From assembly GCA_013399895.1 (NCBI GenBank), contig VXBA01004880.1, positions 18,033 through 82,032 on the forward strand: a stretch of DNA of 64,000 bases, given 5' to 3'. Position numbers and translations under genes: made by a program. The notes beneath the pieces are model-generated. The model ran no database searches, was not told the DNA's origin, and saw only the letters and a program-made list of their open reading frames with translations. Every line of letters starts with the position of its first letter. The first letter of the stretch is position 1. The stretch comes from Serilophus lunatus. Taxonomy: Eukaryota; Chordata; Aves; Passeriformes; Eurylaimidae. Of this stretch, positions 39,110 to 52,300 are shown piece after piece.

Positions 39110-40978
39110 TGTTTTCAGGTATGGCTGGGTTTTTCTGATGTATTTTACAGGAGCTGGCAGGAGCAAGTACACCTGTGTGATGATCTGCTCAGCCTGGTGG
39201 CAGAGCTTTGAGAGGAAGTGGACAGGTTAAGGAACATCGGCAAGAATGAGAAAGAGGTAGGCTGGCAGAACCATAATCTGCCCTCTCTTGAGACAAAAAT
39301 AGGAAAATCTATCAGAAACAATCTCAAGATCAGACAGAAGGCAATAACTCAAAGGAAAGGAGTAACTGGAGGCAAATCTATGCTCAGTGAGCCCTTTCCA
39401 GGTATATGATTGACCTTCCTAGGTGCTCCTATAAACAGGCATGAGGCTCTGGATGTGGGAGGTCAGTCATTTTATGAATTGATGTGGATCAAGTTGATGA
39501 AGCTGATGTGGATAGTCCATCTACACCAGCGGTGTTGCCATCGTCAGAAAGTCTTACCCCCTGTATCATGACCACCTTCTGGAGGAAGAAAAATGGGTCA
39601 CAGTTCTAGGTGGCTCCCTTCTGAGAAGAATCGAGGGTGAAGAGCTGTCTCTGAAGAACAGTAAGTTGAGAGCCTGTGGGTAAAAATCAGAGATTGAGAA
39701 AACAAAGGGAACCTTGTGGTCAGCGTCTGCTACAGCCACCTGACCAAGGAGAGTCTATTGACAAGGCCTTCCTGCTCCAGCTGCAGGGGTATCACACTCA
39801 CAATCTCTCACTCTACTGGAGGACTTCAACCACCCTGGCATCTGCTGGAAAAGCAGCACAGTGAGCTGTAGGCAGCCAAGGAGAACTGCCTGGAGGATAA
39901 CTTAGGTCAGATAAAAGACAGTCCTACTAGAGGAGATGCAATACTTGATCTGTTGGTCGCCAATGCAAGGATGACCTCGTTACTGATCAGTGACAGGAAA
40001 CTTGGGGGCAGCCTTGGCTGCAATGATTGAACACTGCTGGAGTTCACAGTCCTGAGGAGTATGGGTCAGGTAAGGAGTAAAGTCTGGACCTTGACCTTTA
40101 GGAAAGCACACTTCCAGCTGTTCAAGGAATTAGATAATGTGACCTCCTGGGAAACTGCCTTCAGCAGCAAGGGAGCTGGCAAGTCTTTAAAGACAGTTTC
40201 CAAAGAGTGCAAGAGCTCTTAATCCTCATGTGTAAGAGAATGGGCAATGAGGGCAAGAGACCAGCACAGAGAAGTCAAATTTTGCTGCTCCAAGTAAAAG
40301 GGAGGAAGGAAATGCAGAGGCAGTGAAAGGAAGGACAGGTATCCTGGGAATATTACTGAGATGCTGCCCAGTTGTGTAGGGACCAGGAAGGTCAAGGAGT
40401 GTACTTGGCAAGGCATGTAAAAAATATTTGACATGTATGCTGATGACAAAAGGAAAGTCAAAGCACTCACTCTGAGAAGCAATGCTGGCAAACTGGTAAC
40501 AACACACAAGAAGAAGGCTGATGTACTCAACAACATATTTGTCTCAGTCTTTAATGGCAAAACTTCTTCACAGAACTCTAGAGTGGATGGACTACAAAAT
40601 GGGAATTTGGAAGACAAAGTCTCTCCCATTTTCATGGGTTAGGCTCGAAAACGTGGACCTGTTGGAGCTATTCCCGAGGAGGGACGCCAAGTTGATCAGA
40701 GGTGGAGAATAGCTTCAAACTGAAAGAGAGTAGGTTTAGATTAGAAATTGGGAGGAAGGAATTCTTTACTGTGAGTATGGTGACAAAATGGAAAAGGTTA
40801 GCCAGAGAAACTGTGGATGCCACATCCCTGAAAGTGTTCAAGATCAGGCTGAACAGAGCTTAAGGCAACCTGGTCTAGTGGGAGGTGTCCCTGTTCATGG
40901 CAGGGGGGTTGGAACCAGATGGTCTTTGAGGTCCCTTCCCAGAGAAGCTATTTAATGATTTTATTATATGATTCTATG
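39110..40978 (+). mobile_element. CR1 LINE, sense orientation, internally deleted
   Basis: The left part (39150-39410) encodes an ORF1-like segment with 'RLRNIGKNEKEVGWQ'. It is followed around 39770-40180 by endonuclease-end material equivalent to the '...DFNHPDICW' region, in broken frames. At 40433-40640 the RT-start segment 'KKKADVLNNIFVSVFNGK' appears. It then jumps to the 3' portion at about 40645 (ENVDLLELFPRRDAK). The 3' end is ATGATTCTATGATTT after a 'GGTCTTTGAGGTCCCTTCC' block. Unusually, both 5' ORF1-like and 3' sequence survive while most of the RT is missing. Confidence 0.9.
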
Positions 40979-43900
40979 ATTTGACCAGCATAAGACAACT
41001 ATGATTTTGCCTTGCCCATAACTTAAGATAAATGAAACACAATTACTCAGAAAGAGGAATTTCTTCACCTGCAGGGTCTGCCTGTGCAATATAAATGATA
41101 AACAAAAGCCAGAAACATAACATTTTGTACATGAGGGTTTTGACTTCTCAAGGCCAAGCAACATTTGTTTTTTTGCTTACTCCTCCTTCACTGCCACTGG
41201 TACATTCACTGCAAAACACCTTTCAAGAAACATACACCCCTCCATAAGCTGTTCCCTCCCCCTTCAAAATGCTACTGTATGAAAGGCATTCCTTATTATG
41301 AGCCAGCACTTTATGTACATCTTATAAACAAGAAAGTATCAGTTTTACTACAAGCCAAGTCATGTTCATTTTTCCAGGAGCTTCTGATAGATACACAAAA
41401 GCATAGAAAATGGGAGGTATATCCATTTTTTCCCCCAAAAAGAAAAAAAAAAAAGACTTGTGCTACCCTTCTTAACACTGAAAACATTTACCACATAATC
41501 CCCATGAGTACCTTCCAAATAGACATGCTGAGGCTCTTGAGCAGGTTTGCTGGTGCAGACCAGTTCTAACTCCTTGCCCTGCAGCCCTATGTCAGTGCCT
41601 GGTGAAGAGAGGGAAGCTACATTTGTGGATCATTGCTCTAACAAGCAAAAACACAAATAAATACATAAATATTAAATAAGGACAATGATAATTAAACATG
41701 ATTGGATTTTTATCTTAGCTATCTCTCTGTATTTTTTTTCCTGAAATGTTGGTACATTTTTAATTTTTTTTTCTTCCCTTAATTTCCTCCATGTCAGAGG
41801 CAAAAGATTTCAGAGCCTGATTGGCAGACACCCACACTCTCAACAGCTGGATGCCGCTCTCTGGGAGGCAACGGGGCTGCTGCTCTCCTGCCAGTGGGAA
41901 ACCCAGATTCTCAGAGAGGAGGTGAAAAAACAAGGAACCACAAAGAAGTAGGCATAAGCTGGGGTACACACTGCAGCTCATGCATCCACCAGGCCCCCTG
42001 GCAAGGATTAAGCTGCTGCTTGTGGAACAAGGAACTGCGTCCTTTTTTTAGCTGTGAATGCGAGTTTTTGTTGGCATCACTCGCTGCTCATTGGCTGTTG
42101 GACTGGGGGGACATGGAGCAGCTCATCACCACACCTGCCCAGGTGCCCTGCAGCCACACGAAGTCGTTTTCTAAGACAAAGGGTGGCCGGTTTCCTCACC
42201 CATTCCCTGCTTGGGAGTTTCAAGGGAAGAGCAATCATAGCTGTGTTTTTTCATACAAACGCTGCTGAGTAAAATACATCTGCCGTTCAGTAGATTGAGC
42301 CATTTGATTTGACATTTAGATGTAGAAATCTCTTACTGCAAAGTGATTTAGCACTGTACTGAAACACCACTGTTACAACATTATTTTTAGAGTAAGAAAA
42401 ATTTAAAGAGTCACCTGTCCAATCAACCCCTTCCTGGAAATTTAACAAAGTTACATTTTTCAGACACCTTTTTTTTTTAGGTAAAAATCTTGGGTTTGCT
42501 GATGATGCTGGCACCATTGTAAGTGCTTCTCCCTTCTGCCTTCACATCAGCCTGGGAGGAGGCAGGAGCATAAATTAGGGGAATGGATGGTCATGAGGGT
42601 CTGCAGCACACCCCGGGCAGCTGCACCCAGCCCCTTGCTCTCCTCCCTCCTCCAGGAACAGGCTAAAGGGGCAGCTCTTTTGAGAGCTGGTAGGAGAGAA
42701 ACGTGTCAGCATGAGAAGAACAGCTGTTTGGGAAAGGGAAATAGATAATGGAAGAGGTAGAGGTAGATAGAGGAGATAGAGAAAAGTTCAAAAAACATGA
42801 GGTGCTCAAAAAATCTCATCACTAGACCCAGCATAGGAATTCTGGAGGAGAAATAAGTTCTTGACTGAACAAAAATCCAAAATAATAAATTGTGCAAGAG
42901 ATGGAAAAATAAAAAAATAGTAGTGCCAAAGCAACAGATGGAAGCAATGCACTGCGTTCTTCTCTGCCCTTATGGCAGCACTGGATCAGTGACTGCCCAC
43001 TTCTCCAACAATTGAAGATAATATATTTTATATGAGGATTAATAGAAGGATTATATTTTGCTCCTTCTCACTATTTCTGAAAATTATATTCTATATCCAT
43101 TCAAAGCTAATACAACCCATTTTCAAATCCTGAATGCATTTTCAGGGACCTCTTAAAGAAATTCAATATTGACAGTATATACAGACTATATAGTATAGTG
43201 GAAAGATGCGAAGGTTAGAGGACAGTGAAAGACAAATAATATACCCATATTCCCACTCTCTTAGTTATTTGATTTTCCCTGCTCTCAAAAAAGAAAGGCT
43301 TTCACCTCATACATATCTGAGTGCTCAGAAACATGCTAATAAGCAAAGGGTTATTAGAAAGCATTTAACCTGGTGCTACTTTTACAAGAGATGTAATAGG
43401 TATGTGCTGTCTGTCTTTCATTTTCATTGCTTGCAGCAAAAACAGGTTTTAGCACAATGACTTCTTCCTTTTCTTGATGATGCTCACCACAGGACTGTTT
43501 CTGATAAAGACAGTATGATTTTTCTCCTACACCTGCAGAGAGCTATTTGTCTAGTGGATAAAAACAGAGTGCGTTGCCTGGACTTAATATGCAAAAACCA
43601 AAAAAAAAAAACTATGGAAAAGCAAACTGAAATCAATAGAGTTAATAAGAACAACCTATCTATTTTTTTTAAGGCAAACTAGACCAATGATAATAAAGTT
43701 CCTGTAACCAAACAATAATAATCTTGTGTTTTCATGTGCATTCTATTTAAAACAAATTATTTCACTTTATGTGGGAAAGCTCCAAACATACAGCAAAATA
43801 TTTTTTGCTCCAAATATCCAGCAAAAAACGGGGATAGATGCAATGAATGGAACATTACAGTCACACACAAAATAATAGTACATATCAAGGTATGTGATAT

Positions 43901-45439
43901 ATTTGTATACAACCACGTTTCTCAATTCCATTAAATATTTCTAAATTGCCTCATGCCAAGGAGAAATTGTACTGCAGTTTATTACGAGATTTCTTTTCCC
44001 TCCTAACCTTCTTAGTATTTCCTCCTAGCAATCATTGTCACAGCATTTTACTTTTCTGTGGGATGTTAGGAGAAGGAGAATGATGGTGGTAAAAACCCAT
44101 GGATGCAGAAAGGACAACAAACTTTTAAACAAAGTATTGAATTTTGGCTTTGAGCAATAAATAAAAGGACATCTTCATGAACCTGGGCTCAAGCCACCTG
44201 AAACCATGTTCAGCTCTGGTCAAGATTGTATCACTACTTTTAACCTCAACTTTTGTTTTCGGAAAAAAAACAAAAAAGTGTGAATACTGACTTAAAGAAG
44301 ACCCAAACAGAAAAAAAGTATTTAGGTTCTAAAGGAATTTTAGACAGCAACTTTCTTTCTTTGTTTTGTTCTGATGTTACATGATCTTCATATATAATAC
44401 TAACATATCAAAACACCTTCACAAAAGCAAATGAAGTAGTGACCACCCAAAATGTACACCTTCCTGATAGATCTGAGAGACATATTGGTGTAGATCAGCA
44501 CTTTCCTAGTCTCACCAAAAAGTATGTATTTAAGTGAATGGACCATATGCTTCACTCTCTCATCTTAATGTCGCCACTTTACTGCTGTCTCCTGTGTACA
44601 CGCACAAAAGCATACAGGACATCAGGAAGAGTGCAAGCAGAGGCTGTGACTCCTTTGGACTTGAAAAACATTTAGTTTTTCTGAAATTACATTGCCTACA
44701 CAGTCATCACAGAATTGTACTCGCTTTTAAATATATAATCCAAACGTTAATTCGTCTATTTAATGACTTCCAAAACAATATGGGTTTTGCATCCTTTCGG
44801 GTATTACAACTGAGTCAAAAACTACTATTTTTGACTTTTAATAATCTTGGAAGGGCACGAGTTTTCTTGACTGGGAGTTCCACAACTTTCTGTTGGCTCA
44901 AGTTCCTTTTTGAGCAACAGAGAGCTGAGCCTTCTTCTTCCTTCTATTCATTTGGGAATACTGCAAAGCTCTGTTGCTCCACATGAGCCACTTCCCACCG
45001 AACATGCAGAGTGCTGCTGCACAGGCAGCACTTGGCAGAGTGCTGCACAGACAGAAGGTCTGTGAAGGCTTTAGTGAATGTCCTCCTCATGGATCATGAT
45101 CCTATGGCTGCATCTACGAGCATATGGTCTCTCACACTGTCGCCTATAAATCCTTCCTTGTCTCCTACAATAACTGTTAGTTCAGTGATTCTCAAACACA
45201 TTTGGAGCATGGTTTGGACAGTATGGAAGCAGCATATTGTGATTACCTGTTATGAGTGTATTATTCTATAATGGTACACACTAAGTTCCTGTTGGCTACA
45301 TGCCACCTTGGAGGACATCTTGACACAAACCATCTGCTTCTAGATACCAAAGAGAAGAGGCATTTCTAGGGGGGACTAAGCCAGGAGTCACAAATTAGGC
45401 ACGCTACCTTAAAAATGTATGCCTTAAAAGAGAATGTAT
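40979..45439. other. Intergenic, no gene recognised
   Basis: Includes an A-run at 41440-41453, a moderately GC-rich tract at 41815-42240 with open frames in two phases, and a 150-codon + strand open frame at 44534-44986. None has recognisable domains or exon-like conservation signals visible by eye. Confidence 0.6.
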
Positions 45440-45660
45440 GGCTTACAAGACAATCATAGGATATGCACAGGGCACCCCAACAATAACACCATGTGCCTGA
45501 CAGCTCTGTCTAAATGTGTCTTGGACTCTGGCAGCCCCGGAGCCTTGGCAACTGCCCAGGGGAGACTGTTCTATTGTACAGCCACTCCCTTTTCCTGATA
45601 CCAACTTAAACCTCCCCTGACTCAGCTTCATGCTGCGTGACCAGGTCCTGTCACTGAAGA
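45440..45660 (-). mobile_element. CR1 LINE 3' fragment, reverse orientation
   Basis: The blocks 'CACAGGGC(A/T)CCCCAA', 'ACCATGTGCCTGA' and 'TCTAAATGTGTCTTG' align with the 3' end of the CR1 at 34930-35010, which has the same order and spacing. The copy ends abruptly near 45660, at the point where the CpG-rich insertion's flank begins. It contains no coding segment of note. Confidence 0.75.
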
Positions 45661-45816
45661 GGATTTAACACATAGTATGACTTCTGAAATCCAATATTTT
45701 GTCAGACAAAATACAGCAGCAAATACATGAACAGTGCAACATTGTGCAGTGCCAGAGTCTATGTCTTCAGTACAAAGACGCCTTCTTGTGTAACAGTGTC
45801 ACTGTAACATGTGACT

Positions 45817-46330
45817 TGCAGAAACCGAACTCACAACGCAAGCCTCGTTGTGAGAAAGTGTGTTTTATCTGCGCAGGGAGCGGGGTTACAGCTCTGTTCC
45901 AAATGCCCGCTCCCCGATCCCATGGCTGTCCCGGGCTTACATCCCCCTCCCGAGTGACAGCCGTCACACAGCTCGGGTTGGCCCCTCCTGCTCCGAGCCC
46001 ACCCTCTGCTCCGCCCCGTCCCTTCGAGGGCTGGGCTTTCGTTGCCATCGTCCCATCGCAGACCGGCACACCCTCCTCTTCTAGGAGACCTTGAGATGTT
46101 GTTCCAGGCTGTTGTGATGTCTGGTTTTCGCCGTCTCTGTCCCCCTTATCTGATGTTCGTGTCTCATGTTTAAGAACCTGCTCTACCCTAGCCCTGTGTC
46201 CCAGCAGGGCCCTGACTTCCCTTTCTAACCCCAACTCACATTGCCTGACAAACCCCATAGAGATTTTGCCTCTTCCTCCTTCACAGCCCTCATGAAAGCT
46301 CTGCAGACATGACTCTACCACTCTGTGATC
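45817..46330 (-). mobile_element. CpG-rich, possibly retroviral LTR-like insertion
   Basis: Compared with its AT-rich surroundings this block is strikingly GC- and CpG-rich, especially 45880-46110. On the - strand an ATAAAACACACTTTCTC segment is followed by a perfect 9-bp hairpin (45830-45854) and ends in GGTTTCTGCA. This is the arrangement of poly(A) signal, R-region stem and CA end of a retroviral LTR. The same strand is open for 184 codons (45767-46321). That protein is Gly/Glu/Arg-rich without a recognised domain, and I treat it as compositional or as decayed retroelement sequence. LTR ends and target duplications could not be fixed. An unrelated CpG-island-like sequence is the alternative. 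Confidence 0.35.
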
Positions 46331-49300
46331 TGATCATACCAAGATACCTGGCAAGCAAAGGCTGCCCATTTTTGTATAAAACATGTTTATTCTGAAGATG
46401 TTTCAATCTGCCATAGACCATTCACTCTTGCTGCACAGTTCTTAACTAACGTCTTTTGTAGTTCATACAAGCATTTAGGGTGTGTAATGTTTTTGTTTTC
46501 CTTCTTTTCTTTCTTTCATTGCATACAATGACAGTCTAATACTTTATGAAGTGGTCTAGAATTTACTGGGTCAAAATTATAAAAAGCCACAACCTCTAAC
46601 TTCATGAATAGCCTAAGAAAACATACGCCTTGAGGTAGTAGTAAATAAATGTTTTCAGAAGGACTCATATGCTTCTGCATAGAATTGGCAGTTGTGAAGA
46701 AAAATTTCAATATATTTAATATTATTTTAGTTCACAGGTATAAGTGGGAATGTTACCTGAAAAGGGCTCCCAAAACTGGTGGTGACATGTTATTTAAATT
46801 TCTGGAAAATAACCAAACTTTCCATTTTCCTTGCATACTGGAGTCTATATTTAATGACTGAGGGACAGCCTTCAATCTTTTCCTGCTTCCCTGCTTTGAA
46901 CTATAAATCACTGCTCAGTTACATTAGGTAAGTTCTCAGAGAAAAAAAAAGCTAATAATGGTAGTGGTCATGGTTAAGAAAACATAATAAGCTCACAATG
47001 AAGACATTTAAAGGCTGAAAGGGTAACACTTGAGCATCTAGTACTATCTATACTCCATTAGTTTTTTAAGTAGCAGAGAAAGGAATGCAAACGCTTGCAG
47101 GCATGTAAGCATCTTTGCAATGAATATGTATTTTGGAATTTAAAACTGAACTTCCCCACCATCTTTCAGCAAGTTTTGCCATTCTAAGTCATGATCTGAT
47201 GTTTTGCAAAATTAGTCATCCCCTCAGAGGACAAGAGACTTACTGATTTAAGGAAACAGACAAAGACTCAGCTATTTTTCTTTTTCTCTCTGCTTTTTTT
47301 CCCCTCATTAAAAATAATTTTCCTATGAATAAGGATGTGTGTCATGTAACAGTAATGGTGTTTTGCAAATATATTTGAATTTTATGCAAGGAAAGAGCAG
47401 CAAGAATTTTGAAGCATTAAACCTTCATCAAAGTTAAACTATGTGATACAGAAAGACACAAATAGTATTTGTTAATAATAACTAAAAGCTGCATGAGATC
47501 AGTCTAATTGTAACCAATATAAATATATACATTTATTTTTAGAGTGGGTTTTTTTTATTAACATGATGTAATGACAGATCACAATGTTTCAAGAAGCTCA
47601 TCAATATTTGATGTATTTTCTACTTGGATAATGAAAAGCCTGCAAGGATTTCTAACTCAACTCCTGAGCTTTAAAGTAAACTAGAAATCCCACTGTATTT
47701 TGTGCATAGCTGTGATTTCAGTTTTGAAGGGAGGTAATTATGTCAAAAAAACCCAAATATTTTATTCAGATGCTGTAATTCAATCTGGCCCTGTGATATT
47801 ATCTCTTAGTATTCAGATGATTATCCAGTGAGTGTTGAAATTATGCAGAAAAAAAATACAGAAACCTGGAAATGATTTGCATTGACACGTTTCTTTCTTT
47901 TTTATTTATTTATTTTTAAAATTTATTTTAGGAAATAATGTCTAAAGTCATTCTGACAAGCTGCTACCCTGCACTGCAGTGTCTTCCCTGTGTGCATCTG
48001 TTCTGCCGCCCTTGAGGAGGTGGGACTACCTCATACTCTTCAACGTGCTCCAAACCACAGCACAACAAGGCAACTAGAACGTTAATGCAAGTTAACTAAT
48101 TAAACTGCCTTGGTGATGACTTCAGACTGCAGCAGGTGAATGAGAAAGAATATAGCCATCTTACAGTCATCTGCCTTGGGTGAATGATGTCATGCACAAC
48201 AAAGGGCAGAAGATGAACACTTGCTAAAGATACTAGCAACCCAAAGCACAAACCCTGAAAGATAGGCAAAATAATCTATATTTGTTCAGAAGTATGTTAC
48301 AATTTGAATATTTATTAATTCTAAAATGGAAACATCCAGAGACTGCTTTTCATGCTTTGTGCTTGAACTGCACACACACAGGGACATCTTCCCTCTGCAA
48401 AGTATGGAAGGAGACAATGTTACCTTCAGATGCTTTCCCATTGACATGTAGTGACTGTACTAGCAATAATATGCCTCTGTTTACTCTCTTTGTTTATATT
48501 AAACCATTTTCAGTAACTGAATGGAGATTAATTTTTCAACAAATTAGATGATGCTTCTTTTGCTTAGATACAATAATTAATTCAGAGTAGGAGAGTATAA
48601 AGTGAAACAATCCGAAAGAACTGTGGTAATTCAAGTTAGAGACACTTCTGCAGGTCACTTGTGCCTTCTGATCGCACCTTTAATAACTTGCAGGGCACAA
48701 AGGCATCCTTTCTGTGTCCCTGACACCAAATAAATGCAAATTATTCCTCTCAATCAGAAAGAAACTGTCTCACAGCTCATGCAAGATTTAGATGGATTTT
48801 GAATGTATTGCAGTAATAAGGCTCCACATTGCCTGAGGAACTAGGGGAGTGTGGTGGGCCAGATAGCAGTGCCTGGGGAGATTCCATGCATTCTGCTGTG
48901 GGACAGGGTTGCCAAAAGCATGATTGTGCCACACACACCTTTTTTGGCTTCCTTTCCTCTCCTCACAGCTGAATTTGAACTTAGTTGATACAGTACACGA
49001 CTCAGATTCACTAAAAAGGCCACACTTTCTCTGTTTACATTCCTCCTCTTCCTGCCAGCCACTTTCAGAAGAAAATTGCACCAAGTGAAAGGACCCAAAG
49101 TGCATTTCTTCACCAAAGGTTCAAAAATCCAGTGAATTAAAAAATTGTTTAAAAAACTCCAAAGAAGACACTTGCTCTATCACAGACAGAAAGAGACCTG
49201 AAGGAGGACTGTGGCCATCTGCCGCTGCAGATGCTGAAGATCACTTGTTCTCCTGCACAGCTTCTGTTTAAATGATGCTCTCCATTCATGTACCAAAAGC

Positions 49301-52300
49301 TTACTGTTCAGTAGCAACCTCAGAAACTCAGGCTCTGCTATTTTTTTGTGTGATTCTATAGTTCCTTTGGGTCAGTCCTTTCAGTACCTTTCATACTGTC
49401 AGAGAAAAAGTCTCACAGTCTCCTGGACTAACATGACTTTAATGTAAATAATGAGGACAAAACCACCTTCTTCATTTTTAAAGCAAAATTTTCTTCTTTC
49501 ATACATCACTTGTGATTTAGGCATGTAAAACAATAAAGAAATTAAAGGCATATATATGTACAGAACAGGTTTTATATAGGCTCAGATCATTTCACTAAAA
49601 TAGGTAAGAGGAACCTATTTACAGTATTGCTGACAAGAACATGTTCATTGAGTAGCAAATTGGAATTTGTCACCTTCAAATGGGATACAGCTACTATCAA
49701 CAAGTCTGGAATATGAGAAAAGCATTTTCAAACCTGTGTCAGTGCTTCTGCAGCTGACATCTTCCTACAGCAGCATTAAAGCAGTGTTAGAAAAGCGTTT
49801 TCTATATTTCTGGTTTTAGTAAGAGGAGAGAATTCCACACATACACAGGAAACTTTTCTACCCATTGACAGAGATGATCTTCCAAATTAGTGGGTCATTG
49901 TACTCAATGTACAGTGAAGAAATACTTTGAGCAATAATTTTTATTTCAGCAGGTTTTCTTAACACAGAGCTATGAAAGCACCGACAGGTCCTAACTATTA
50001 CTAATCAGTACTGCCTACAACACTAAAATTGTAGGCCTTGCTACTAGTCAGTTAGAAAATCTGACATAAAATACCTAACCTGCCTTGAAAAATACAATTC
50101 TCACCACCATATTAAATTTCATTGACATCCTTTGATATATTTTCAAAGGCTGCTCTCTGGTAAGCTGAAGACAATTCTGCTTTACAGCTGAAAAATGGAT
50201 TTGTTTTTACTCTGATTTAAAGGTACTTAAAGGGATACTAGACTATAATCCTACTTCCTATATCTCACCTAATTCTTTATGTCTTCTTGAAAGCCTTTTC
50301 TTTTGCCTCAGGAGGGCAAATGGACTCTGATATAAATGAAAATCATGCCCTTTACATTTTGGCCCAAAGACATAATTAAAAGCTCATTCTTATTCATTAA
50401 TAACCATCATTAGTTGTTTTTTATGTAAGTTTGTGTAATACCTGGCTCAGAGCAAGGTAATTGTCTATCATCTACAGAGAGACTTAAGAATGAAAAAAAA
50501 TACAATTATGTGGAATTTTAGAACAATAAAGATCTGTAAATACATGTTTTGCTTAGTAACCTATGAAGAATAAAGGCTTACTCTCCACATAGTGATATTT
50601 CTTCTTGTATCTAAATAATTATGCATCTTAGCTCTGTGTGTGCCCCACACTGACCAAAAGACTGTACATAACTAACTTATTTTCCCATGTGAATATTCAT
50701 TGTGAATATCCTCAAGCACCCAGCAATGCAAAACCAAAACAAAACAGGGAAAGGAGGACAGGTTCCAAAAACAAGCAGATAAAATAAAACTCAAAATTAC
50801 TGAGCCGGAGTTGTTTTTCCTTTCTAATCTTTGGCATTTTCCAGAGCAGGATACCTATAGCATTCACACTATCAATTCAGATGTGTTCACACATTACTCC
50901 ATCAGTATGGAGAGACTGTCTTATTAAAGGGAGAATGTGGAACAGGATTACTACAGCTGCATAGTTTTGTTTTATGAAATAAACAGCCCTGATGTTGCTG
51001 TTTTAAAATGTGTCCCTTATGGCATCAGTCTTAAATTCACTAAAACACAGTGGGCCATTTCAGGAATGATGCTATTGCAAGTTCAAAGCAAAAGATAATG
51101 CATTTGGAAATATGCTTTGGGAATGCATATTGAAATTACATCCATGCCAAATACATCATATTATCAGCAAAATACTCTCTGCTTTCTTCACCTAAAATCA
51201 TCTGACAGATTTTGCTTCAAACTCAGGAAGAAGAACTTTTATTTTGAATTATTTTATTACACGATGTGTGAGGAATGTGACATGAGCTTATGATGAAGTC
51301 TTGTATGGCCTTGGTTCTGACTAGTACCAGACTTTGGTTTGGCTAGTTTGCTCTGGGTTTCAATGACAAGGCTGCAACAATCAGCGGTACTTCAAGGCTT
51401 CTGAACACTGGTTTAAACCTGTGATATCAGGTCTGTACATCCAAAGGCTACACAGAGATGACTGTAAGCCCGTTTTCTCCTTATAACAGAAGACAAGGAG
51501 CCTTAGCCAACCAGTACTTGCCAGCTGTTCTATAATGCACTAATCGAGCCCCACTCCATAATCCATCAAGCCTCAATGTAGAGAAGGCTCTCTTTGTATA
51601 CCCGCAGTGTTCCACAAAACCTCATCACATCTGTCTCAACAAAAAGGAGCCGCAAAAAATTTGTATGTTTTCAAGTTAAAAGAGCAACTAGGCCATCAAA
51701 GAGGATTTGCCGAGTCTTTGCCTCGGCTTTCTGAGCAAGAATGAGTCTACCAACAACAGCAGTATATTTTGTTCAGTGGCAGCAGCTGCATCTTATTGGA
51801 AGATTACAGTATAAATAAATTTTCCTGATCCTTAACAACCCAAAACATACAAATTATAATTGCACCCATAAGATGCCAAATTGTTGACAGTGATTAATAT
51901 GAACTAAACATAGTATTTGAATTCCCTATTTAATTAAGTGGGGATATACTTATTTCCACAAAACCCAATGAATTTCCTACTAAGCAAGAAATCCATGACT
52001 GTTATGGGACACTGAAAATCTGGAATATAGTCTTTGCCAGAACTGTTTTTGTCATTAGAGCACTAGCTCACACTTATGTAAAAAGCAGCAGCTCACCTAC
52101 TCTGTTTGTTTTGATGTCAGGCAGTGGAAAGTTGAGCAATCTCCCTACCATCTCCCTACAGAACAGAGTGGTTTTATAAGGTGTGAAGGCAATCCACCCT
52201 TCTCATTACTCTCACCTCCAGCAACACAAGATGAGGTCTGGAACTTTTTCCAGGCTGCTCACCTCCACTTGCACCCAGATTTATAATTTTCCTTTTCCTA

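Noticed and set aside
41165..42270. Open frames of 134 and 124 codons on +
   Set aside because: No recognisable protein features; the first contains a poly-Lys stretch from an A-run, and the second is in a GC-richer tract open in two phases.
45767..46321. 184-codon - strand open frame, the second longest in the window
   Set aside because: It lies in a CpG-rich block with an LTR-like end; the Gly/Glu/Arg-rich product has no recognised domain and the + strand is also open nearby.
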